Assembly (NCBI GenBank): GCA_002887195.1
Contig: PJAB01000223.1
Coordinates: forward strand, 1 to 33,428
DNA length: 33,428 nucleotides
Source of the DNA: Chrysochromulina parva
Lineage: Eukaryota; Haptophyta; Prymnesiales; Chrysochromulinaceae
Reading direction: 5' to 3'
A model generated the notes under the pieces. The model did no database searches and was not told the origin of the DNA. It saw nothing but the letters and a program-made list of their open reading frames with translations. The position numbers and the translations under genes are program-made. Below are positions 27,083 to 33,428 of this stretch, in pieces; the first letter of the stretch is position 1; each line of letters begins with the position of its first letter.

Positions 27083-27439
27083 CGTGAACAGGACGATCTG
27101 CTTGGACTTTTGGAGCAACTTTGATCTTCCACAAACTTAGGCTGCCAAGTCAAGTCAAGTCAAGTCAGTTTCGTCGCGCCCGCCCCCCCCGTGCTCACCA
27201 CACCGTCTCCAGGGACGGCTCCGCTCCCCTCGGTCAACACGAGGTCACACAAGTACGAGTACTGAGTCACATCGGCGGAACAAGGCCGGAAGCGGAACGC
27301 CGACAGAAAACAAAACCATCACGGCGCAGGCTTGGGCGCAGGAAGAAGAGATTCCCCACACATAGAGACGAGCAGAAAAGAAACGTAGGCTAGAAGATGT
27401 CACGATGACTCGAGGAGCAATCGGACTCCAGGGAGCGAC
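27083..27439. other. Intergenic upstream of the EF-hand gene
   Basis: 357 bp. A 5-bp repeat (about four CAAGT copies) at 27145-27166 is followed by a run of C at 27183-27190. No gene seen; it should contain the EF-hand promoter and the 3' flank of the LRR gene. Confidence 0.5.
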
Positions 27440-28888
27440 CTACAGGATAGTCTGACATGTCACAGTGCCTTCACCACGCGCGATGCAGAGTGCTCGCATG
27501 AGCGTCGCTTCCTTGTGCCGCAGCCTCGCCACCTCGTTGCCCGCATCATCCAGCGCAGCCTGCACCTCCCGCAGGGCTGTGTTAGCGCTTGCGCACGCTC
27601 CGGCCTGCCGGACCGTTGTGTGCACAGAGAGGGATTCCGTGCTTGGCAGCGTGCGGCAGTCGTGACGGGCTGCACCTCCAACGCGTGCGACCCCGGGCGG
27701 CGGCGGCGGCGGCATCCCATGCGGTGGCGCGCGGAGGCCCTCGCTCGTAAACAGCTTGAGAACATCACGGCTCGCTAGCTCGCGTGCGTGCTCCGTCGGC
27801 TCCACAACTGGCAACGGCGGCGGCGCACCGGCGGCAACTCTCCTATTGTGACGGAGCAGACCCTCGATGGCCTGAAGAGCCTGAGCGTCCACGTGGCGGT
27901 TGCGCGACAGGTCGAGCGCAGTGAGCCTGCCATTGGACACGAGTGCGTCGCCGAGCGCGAAGACCCCTTGCATGCGCAGCCTGTTGCCGCTCAGGTCGAG
28001 CGACTCGAGCGAGCGATTCCCCACAGGCCGCGCCGCTCCGAGCGCGTCGGCGAAGGCGATCGCGCTCGCATCGCGCAGCCGATTGGATGCGAGCACGAGC
28101 TGGCGGAGGGAGCCCCTGCGCTTACGCACAAGCGCCGCCGCGAGCGCCTGACCCGCCTGGTCGCTCAAGCCGTTGCGGGCGAGCATGACGTCAGCGAGGG
28201 ACGTGTGCGGCAGCGCCGCCGCTAGCGTGCAGGCACCCGCATCGCCCGACGCGTTATCGCTCAGGTCGAGGTGCGTGAGCGCGCGCCCGCGCTCGAGTCC
28301 GGCGACGAGCATCGTCACGCCCGTCGGGCCCAGCTGGCAGCCTTGCAGGAGCAGACATGCCAGATGCGGCAGTTGGCTCTCGGCGAGGGCACGCCCAAGG
28401 CACGCGCCGCCAGCCGCTCCGAGCGGGTTGAAGGCGAGCGCGAGCGAGTGCAGGCTCAGCGGCTTGGGCGAGGTCATCGATGGCGGAGTGAGCATCGCGC
28501 CGATGGCTTCGCCGGCGAGATTGTTGCGGGAAAGCCTGAGCTCAAGCAGCCCGCCACAGCCGTTGCTGTCATCGTCGTCAACCTCATGCGCCCTCTGGAG
28601 CAGCAGCGGGCTGAGCAACTGGCAGGCATGCACAAGCGCATTCGCACCCAAATCTAGAGTGGTGCAGCCACCGCGCTCGCACAGCATGTGCACCAGCGGT
28701 TCTGCTCCCGAATCAGTCAAGTCGCAGCCGTACAAGTCCAAGGAGCTCAGCATCGCCGGGGTCGAAGCTCTCATGGCATCTGCGATCGCAGTGCCACCCG
28801 CGACGCCGAGGTGCAAGCCGCGGAGCGAGTCGCGAAGAGGCTCGGAGCGCGCCACCCGCAGTAGCGCGGCGATGAGCTCAGTGGACAT
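27440..28888 (-). CDS. Leucine-rich-repeat protein (RNI-like) with C-terminal coiled coil
   Basis: A 482-residue protein; the ATG at 28888 (MSTELIAALLRVARSEPL) is chosen because the longer frame begins with TTG. About eleven repeats of the ribonuclease-inhibitor type (LxxLxLxxNxLxxxGxxxLxxxL) run from about 20 to 340, for example LSSLDLYGCDLTDSGAEPL, LTHLDLSDNASGDAGACTLA and LESLDLSGNRLRMQGVFALG. They are followed by a short Pro run (MPPPPPPG) and a C-terminal coiled coil (LREVQAALDDAGNEVARLRH). No NACHT, kinase, F-box or membrane segment. Such LRR arrays mediate protein binding; the partner is unknown. Divergent from the MED28-like gene with 149 bp between starts. Confidence 0.85.
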   Translation of the reverse strand: MSTELIAALLRVARSEPLRDSLRGLHLGVAGGTAIADAMRASTPAMLSSLDLYGCDLTDSGAEPLVHMLCERGGCTTLDLGANALVHACQLLSPLLLQRAHEVDDDDSNGCGGLLELRLSRNNLAGEAIGAMLTPPSMTSPKPLSLHSLALAFNPLGAAGGACLGRALAESQLPHLACLLLQGCQLGPTGVTMLVAGLERGRALTHLDLSDNASGDAGACTLAAALPHTSLADVMLARNGLSDQAGQALAAALVRKRRGSLRQLVLASNRLRDASAIAFADALGAARPVGNRSLESLDLSGNRLRMQGVFALGDALVSNGRLTALDLSRNRHVDAQALQAIEGLLRHNRRVAAGAPPPLPVVEPTEHARELASRDVLKLFTSEGLRAPPHGMPPPPPPGVARVGGAARHDCRTLPSTESLSVHTTVRQAGACASANTALREVQAALDDAGNEVARLRHKEATLMRALCIARGEGTVTCQTIL

Positions 28889-29037
28889 CTGAAAAGGTCC
28901 GTCCAAATTTGGGGGGAAATTCCATGTGAAAAGTGGACGATTAGCTCAGTTGGAAGTTTTAAGATGCGGCGGGTGAGCCAAAAGTTAAAGTTTCGTCGTT
29001 CACACGCCGAAAAAGTTTCGTCGTTCACACGCCGTAG
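28889..29037. promoter_or_regulatory. Bidirectional promoter interval with a 25-bp-period repeat
   Basis: 149 bp between the divergent LRR and MED28-like genes, AT-rich for this genome. AAAGTTTCGTCGTTCACAC plus GCCG occurs twice (28987-29009 and 29012-29034), ending three bases before the plus-strand ATG. The perfect 23-bp copies so close to the start suggest a transcription or leader element, or simply a recent duplication. Confidence 0.5.
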
Positions 29038-29550
29038 ATGAGTCGCTCCATGTTTTCTGTCGAGGCTCATGCGCTCCGCGCCGACCTGGCCGTGCTGATG
29101 AAGCTCGTGGCTGGCGAAGCTCCGCCCGCCGATAAGGCGCGAGGTGGGTATGAAGTCGCCGTCGCCGCTTTCACCGCGCGTGCCTTGCGGTTGCAGCAGG
29201 CCTTTGCGGCCGCTCGGCTGCGCGCCTTATTAACTGACATGGAGCTCGAAGCTCACGACGACGCTGCTTCGCTGCGAGGAGATATTGACGCTCTGCAGCG
29301 CGAGATCGACGCCAAGGACGCGCTGCTCGTCACGCATCGGGCACGTGTTCTGCGATGGCGCGCCGAGTGCGACGATGTGCGGGCGACAGCAGAGAGCTTG
29401 AGCGAGGTGACGATGCTTGAGGCGCCCATCGAGCGCGATGGCGGCGAGGCGGCAAGCCAGCCAGAGCAGAAGGATACTGCGATGGACCGGGACGATTGCG
29501 GGGCATCGGCTGAAGATGACGAGGACGAGGACATCGATGAGTTCGACTAG
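29038..29550 (+). CDS. Candidate Mediator subunit 28 (MED28-like)
   Basis: A 170-residue, almost entirely helical protein with an acidic tail (SAEDDEDEDIDEFD). The core, REIDAKDALLVTHRARVLRW at about 88-107, resembles the best-conserved MED28 segment, in which a KDAL helix is followed by a His/Leu/Arg-rich stretch and a Trp. An upstream amphipathic helix (ALRLQQAFAAARLRALLTDM) fits the rest of the family fold, and the length is close to MED28 of other organisms. MED28 is a head-module subunit that links RNA polymerase II to activators. The match is short, so another coiled-coil protein remains possible. Confidence 0.5.
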   Translation: MSRSMFSVEAHALRADLAVLMKLVAGEAPPADKARGGYEVAVAAFTARALRLQQAFAAARLRALLTDMELEAHDDAASLRGDIDALQREIDAKDALLVTHRARVLRWRAECDDVRATAESLSEVTMLEAPIERDGGEAASQPEQKDTAMDRDDCGASAEDDEDEDIDEFD

Positions 29551-30030
29551 AATTTTAGTCTAGATGGGCTGGTATGGTACGTTCAACGTTGTACAGAGGG
29601 TCGGAGGCCATACAGTAGGCCGCTGGCGATTGCAAGCATCATCGCAGCATGGACGGCGATGCGGCCCGCGCGAAGCAGCGGCCGGAAATTAATCCATTAT
29701 TTAATGCTCAGGAGGATAGGAGAGACGCAGAACTCAGATGACAGGGAGCCGCGGGAGCCGGGACCCCGAAAGCCGAATCAAACCACATAAACGCCATACA
29801 GTGACCCGAAACTCGAATTTTGGGAACGAACTGATCCCGGATGGCCTCGTCTCCGGACCGATCGACAAGGACCCGGCACCCGCCAGACTCGCAGAAATGC
29901 CCCAGTTCACAACGGAAAAAAGGTCCGCCTCGAATTTGGAAACTGCGTTTCGAGCAAGTTTGGGCGGGCGACCAAAGAACCTCTGCTTGGTTGCGCTGGT
30001 CGGGAGAGCACAGCAGCAGCATCTTAAAAC
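29551..30030. other. Intergenic, 480 bp
   Basis: Between two plus-strand genes. The first part has AT-rich sequence around 29685-29705 (AATTAATCCATTATTTAA). The second part (29735-30030) probably holds the 5' leader of the next gene. Frames on both strands here lack recognisable domains. Confidence 0.5.
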
Positions 30031-31119
30031 ATGTCCTACATGGACGGCCACATTTCGGCCATCCCGGCAGCTCCGCTTAACCTTGTGCTGGAGCCCGGTT
30101 CGATCAGCCAGGACAAGGAGAGCACGCTCCTAAGCGAGCTGCAGAAGAAGAAGGCACAGGCGAAGAAGGCCATCGCACAGCGCAAGAAGGCTGACGCGAA
30201 GATGCTCTCGGAGTTAGAGAAGAAGGAATCTATGACGGCCAAAGAGCAGCTGCGCGAACTGCAGAAGTCGGAGCTCGACAAGCCGGTGATTGACCACCAG
30301 CACAACGGCCTCTGGGACACGATGGCTGACAATCGCAATGACGCCGCTGTCGATGGCCTCCTATCGCAAGGCGAGGCCGAACGCAGGCGGGCGCAGAAGG
30401 AGATGGATCGGCGCATCCAGGCCGAGCGCGAGGCGTCAGAGCAGGAGGAAGCCGCCTTCAAGCTGAAGCTGCAGAAACGTGCGGAGCTGGCGGAGCGCGA
30501 AAAGCGCGAGAAGGTGCGGCTGAAGCAGGCGGCGGACCAGGCTCAGAAGAAGGAGGATGCGCGGCGCATCAAGGAGGAGATGCAGCTGAAGAACAAGGAG
30601 GTGCGCGAGCGCGAGGAGATGGTCGCCAAGGACAAGCGCATGGACGCGCTGCGCGAGCGCAAGGTGGTGCTTGAGAAGAAGGAGAGGGACGAGGCGTACT
30701 CGAAAAAGATGCTCGCGGACTGGACCAAGGAAATGCACGACAAGCGCGAGAAGGACAACGTGCGCGAGCAGGCGGAAAAGCGCGAGCAGGAGGCGGACGA
30801 GAGGGACCGGCGCAAGCGGCAGCTCCAAGAGTGGTACGAGCGTGAGACGGCGCGGCTGAAGGCGGAGGCGGCGGCGCTTGCGAAGATGCGGATGGACAAG
30901 AAGGAGGCGCACGCGCACGCGCGCGAGAAGGCGATCCAGGAGGAGCTGCTCAGGTTGCAGCGCCAGCTCGATGCGGAGATGATGGCCACCTCCGCCGCCT
31001 CGTATGCGGCCGAGAAGGCACGCAAGGCAGCAGAGGCCGCTATGGCGGCAGCGCAGATTGCGGATAAAGCGGTCGAGGAGCTCAAGCAGCAGAAGACCTC
31101 TTTCATCAAGCTCTGGTGA
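30031..31119 (+). CDS. Highly charged long coiled-coil protein
   Basis: A 362-residue protein from the ATG at 30031, following CAGCATCTTAAAAC. After a short N-terminus (MSYMDGHISAIPAAPLNLVL), nearly the whole protein (about 28-350) is a single Lys/Glu/Arg/Gln/Ala-rich helix with heptad character (LLSELQKKKAQAKKAIAQ..., EEEMVAKD-like and RERKVVLEKKERDEAYSKK segments), interrupted by HNGLWDTMADNRNDAAVDGL near 90-110. It ends with KTSFIKLW. No catalytic motif. This style is typical of axonemal or cytoskeletal rod proteins; I cannot assign a family. Confidence 0.8.
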   Translation: MSYMDGHISAIPAAPLNLVLEPGSISQDKESTLLSELQKKKAQAKKAIAQRKKADAKMLSELEKKESMTAKEQLRELQKSELDKPVIDHQHNGLWDTMADNRNDAAVDGLLSQGEAERRRAQKEMDRRIQAEREASEQEEAAFKLKLQKRAELAEREKREKVRLKQAADQAQKKEDARRIKEEMQLKNKEVREREEMVAKDKRMDALRERKVVLEKKERDEAYSKKMLADWTKEMHDKREKDNVREQAEKREQEADERDRRKRQLQEWYERETARLKAEAAALAKMRMDKKEAHAHAREKAIQEELLRLQRQLDAEMMATSAASYAAEKARKAAEAAMAAAQIADKAVEELKQQKTSFIKLW

Positions 31120-32310
31120 GCGAGCTGGCGCCAGCGGAACCGCTCGCGCGCGCCGCCCGACGCAGAGGACGGCCCATGTTTAGCATCAGCGGCGGCGAGG
31201 TCAGGGCTGCGAGCGCCACGACGGCACGGGCTCTGAACGGGGGACGCACGGGACTGTGCTTCATCTGATCGTGATCTTGCGACGGTGGCGACCTGCGCTG
31301 TGAGGTTGTGCTGTGATCGTGGCTTGTGGGGGCATGTGTGCCGCGCGTGTGCTAGCGCGTGTGCTAGCGTTACAGAGTGGGCGTCGGGGGAAGCGGCTAT
31401 TCAGTGTAACGAGGGCGCGAGGTGAGGTCGTGGCACGCGGCGGGCCGGGGGCGAAGGCGGCATCCTAGAGTGGCCGCGGGCTCCGTAGCTACGGTGTGTG
31501 ATGTGACATGGTGCGGCCCAGGAGTGAGTTTGTTGTGTCGGGCCGTTGACGCGACATGGCGAACCCATGGGCGAACCGTATACCGTAAACCGAGGTCCGA
31601 GCATAAAACCGAGACGCAGACGGTTCAATCCGAAATTGGATATATTACGGTCGCATTCGCTCATCGTCCGGTCTGACTCGCGGCCCCCCAATTGGCCCCC
31701 CCGGCGCCGCGGCCGGGAGGCGGGACGAAGAGCGGGACATTCGATCCGGCACCGCGGCCGTCCCTAAATATCGGCGTGCACAGCAATTCTCCCTGGAATC
31801 GCCACGGTTCTGTGGTCGGCGCGCGCGCATCGGGCCCGGTGTTCATGTTGAGGCTAATGAGGCTTCATCTGGCTGGCACTTGGGCCGGCAATCGAGGCCG
31901 GCAAGTAGAAGTACGAGCTACGACTGGCGAGGGCCCGAGGGGTGCAGCCAGAGCCACAGGACAACAGGACGTCGACAATCCGATCAGTGTATAATAATAT
32001 TGGCTAGATGACTCATCCCAAGAACACCCAACAGCCATTACAGCGCTCACAAGCACCGTTTCTTGCCCTTGGTTTCTTGCTTCTTGGGTGGCAAGCCCGC
32101 GTCTTCCGTCTAGCAGTCCACAGTCCGTTCCAAGCTTGAGTCGTGTGAACCACGAAAAGCCAGGTCGTCGCTTACCGTAGGCCTACGGAGCGTTGTCGGC
32201 TTGGCGTTGGGAAATTCATTTCCGAAAGATTACCGGCACCACGATGTTTTTTTACCGGCACCACGAGCCAAGTTCCAAGCTCTTGCATACGATGCTCACC
32301 CCGCCATTCG
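31120..32310. other. Long intergenic region, no supported gene
   Basis: 1,191 bp. It holds a 12-bp tandem duplication (GCGTGTGCTAGC at 31345 and 31357) and a stretch of more balanced composition at 31540-31680 with two GGCGAACC copies. From 31680 to 31770 there are C and G runs. Near 32230 lies the direct repeat listed separately. I see no RNA gene. Confidence 0.5.
32230..32266. repeat. 15-bp direct repeat upstream of the lectin gene
   Basis: TTACCGGCACCACGA at 32230-32244 and 32252-32266, separated by TGTTTTT. It sits 45-81 bp upstream of the lectin ATG, so it could matter for the promoter. Confidence 0.85.
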
Positions 32311-33057
32311 ATGCTCACGTTTGTTCTGCTTCTCCTCCAGTTGAGCGGCACAACGGGACAATTCATCTACGTACCATTACCATCCCTCGGCACATGGGCG
32401 GCTGGGCGCGCAGCGTGCCAGTCTCTCGGCGGCGATCTCGCAAGCATCCACAGCGCCGCGGAGAACGCCGCAGTGTGGGCCATCGTCTCTCAGAGGGGCG
32501 GCCAGGCGTGGATCGGTGGGAATGATGCTGTAGGTGAGGGCACCTGGAGGTGGTCCGACGGCACTCCGTGGGACTATTCGAACTGGTGGCCTAATCAGCC
32601 CGACAACGCGGGCAACGAGGATTGTGTCGAAATGAATGATGACCTAACGCCGGCTGATCCTCGGTGGAATGATGCACCGTGTTCCGACATATCTTCTGGC
32701 GCCGTGTGCCGGGTGCACTCGCCCTCGCCGCCGCCGCCCTCGCCGTCACCACCGCCGCCGCCCTCGCCGCCTCCTGCGCCACCACCCATGATATGTGGCC
32801 CCGCTATGACATGCGGCGCTGGCACTTACTCAAACTCCATCACCCAACAATGCGAGATCGCGTGCGGCCCAAGCAATGGCCGGCGCATGGACACCGAGGT
32901 GCCGCTCGACACCGCAGTTGAGATGCAGATCCTTCGCGACCGGCTGCGCGACGTGAGCAGCTACCTCGTGGAGCATCCGGAGGTCGCCGCGAGCATCAAG
33001 GATGAGGAGCTCCGCTCACGACTCAAGCAGCTTTTTGGGCAGCCGGCGCTCGCATAG
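32311..33057 (+). CDS. Secreted C-type lectin-domain protein with Ser/Pro hinge
   Basis: A 248-residue protein. Residues 1-16 (MLTFVLLLLQLSGTTG) are a signal peptide. A C-type lectin domain covers about 18-134: Cys36 and Cys133 form the outer pair, Cys105 and Cys124 the inner pair, with WIGGND (67-72) and WRWSDGTPWDYSNW (79-92). The calcium/sugar site is QPD (96-98) plus WND (119-121); QPD usually goes with galactose-type specificity. A hinge of SPPPP units (137-158) follows, then a short Cys-rich piece (CGAGTYSNSITQQCEIAC) and a helical tail (LRDRLRD-type, ending FGQPALA). No C-terminal membrane segment. It would be secreted or wall-bound and bind glycans in a calcium-dependent way. A donor at 32953 would allow splicing to the Pro-rich exon downstream (see findings). 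Confidence 0.85.
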   Translation: MLTFVLLLLQLSGTTGQFIYVPLPSLGTWAAGRAACQSLGGDLASIHSAAENAAVWAIVSQRGGQAWIGGNDAVGEGTWRWSDGTPWDYSNWWPNQPDNAGNEDCVEMNDDLTPADPRWNDAPCSDISSGAVCRVHSPSPPPPSPSPPPPPSPPPAPPPMICGPAMTCGAGTYSNSITQQCEIACGPSNGRRMDTEVPLDTAVEMQILRDRLRDVSSYLVEHPEVAASIKDEELRSRLKQLFGQPALA

Positions 33058-33206
33058 GGCAAGCGAGCGTCGGCGTGTTCCATTCGCCCATCCCTGCATC
33101 TTCCTCCGCAGCATCGTCGCCTGCACGCGAGCTGCATCCCAACCTCCGCCGCCTCCAAAGCGGCCTGAGCACGTGCCAAGCGGTGGCGCGTCATTCCTTC
33201 TGTCAG

Positions 33207-33428
33207 CCGCCCAGTGCACCACCATCACCGTCGCCGCCGCCGCCCTCGCCATCGCCGCCACCGACCTCGCCCCCAACTCCGCCGCCGCCATTGCCGCCAC
33301 CGCCCTCGCCCTCCCCGCCGCCGCCGCCATTGCCGCCGCCGCCCTCGCCCTCCCCGCCGCCGCCGCCATTGCCGCCGCCGCCCTCGCCACCGCCGCCGCC
33401 GCCGCCATTGCCGCCGCCGCCCTCGCCC
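33207..33428 (+). CDS. Ser/Pro-rich exon, partial (runs off the window)
   Basis: A strong acceptor (TCATTCCTTCTGTCAG, AG at 33205-33206) precedes a frame open to the window end: PPSAPPSPSPPPPSPSPP and then repeated PPPPPLPPPPSPS units. This is the hinge type of pherophorins, extensins and related algal wall proteins. The DNA is a GCCGCC-rich repeat of about 45 bp period near the end. It may belong to a separate gene or be an alternative exon of the lectin gene. Minus-strand frames through it give Ala repeats and are ignored. Confidence 0.45.

Noticed and set aside
28942..28953. TAGCTCAGTTGG, a perfect tRNA A-box/D-arm motif
   Set aside because: No matching B-box/T-arm follows at a suitable distance and no acceptor stem can be paired, so no tRNA is called.
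31622..31631. GGTTCAATCC, close to a tRNA B-box
   Set aside because: The flanking five bases do not form a T stem and no D-arm or anticodon arm precedes it.
33016..33408. Minus-strand Ala-rich frame at the window end
   Set aside because: It is the reverse of the Ser/Pro-rich repeat; the plus-strand reading gives a known protein style and a good splice acceptor.

Overview
The window looks like nuclear DNA from a GC-rich unicellular eukaryote, most likely a microalga; a haptophyte is my best guess, not a proven one. Reasons: long open frames interrupted by few, short GT-AG introns with consistent phases; proteins found only in eukaryotes (calpain protease, mitochondrial carriers, adrenodoxin reductase with a presequence, EF-hand protein, a candidate Mediator subunit); a Cys-rich secreted module and Ser/Pro-rich wall-type hinges of the kind common in such algae; and many GC-rich minisatellites. 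I found no rRNA, tRNA, CRISPR array, operon-style gene set or intact transposon.

Layout. 1-4673 (-): large, low-complexity nuclear protein with half of a bromodomain and two SANT-like segments; its 3' end lies beyond the window and is reached only across an apparent one-base frameshift. 4674-7690: gene-poor repeat island, with 12-bp tandem repeats, a 34-bp minisatellite with higher-order organisation and two related G-rich blocks. 7693-8668 (-): two damaged or mis-assembled gene remnants. 8668-10164 (-): mitochondrial NADPH:adrenodoxin oxidoreductase. 10256-12130 (-): coiled-coil protein, divergent across 91 bp from 12222-14347 (+), a membrane-anchored calpain with two introns. 14657-16693 (+): fused double SAM-type mitochondrial carrier. 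17096-18625 (-): unrecognised protein. 19064-20251 (-): Cys-rich module plus probable glycosyltransferase. 20699-21673 (-): HAD phosphatase like the thiamine monophosphate phosphatase domain of plant TH2. 22057-25830 (-): two-exon zinc-finger protein with a half-CXXC and a C2HC finger. 26594-27082 (-): EF-hand protein. 27440-28888 (-): leucine-rich-repeat protein, divergent across 149 bp from 29038-29550 (+), a MED28-like protein. 30031-31119 (+): highly charged coiled-coil protein. 32311-33057 (+): secreted C-type lectin; then a Ser/Pro-rich coding stretch running off the window.

The genes do not form one pathway. Three products are probably mitochondrial or may be imported (adrenodoxin reductase, SAM-type carrier, HAD phosphatase), three concern chromatin or transcription (bromodomain-like, CXXC, MED28-like), two relate to calcium (calpain family, EF-hand) and two to the cell surface or secretory pathway (lectin, glycosyltransferase). 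The most unusual items are the six-repeat carrier, the intron hairpins in the calpain gene, the 16-bp duplication that breaks a reading frame, the higher-order minisatellite, and a possible alternative splice joining the lectin to the Pro-rich exon.
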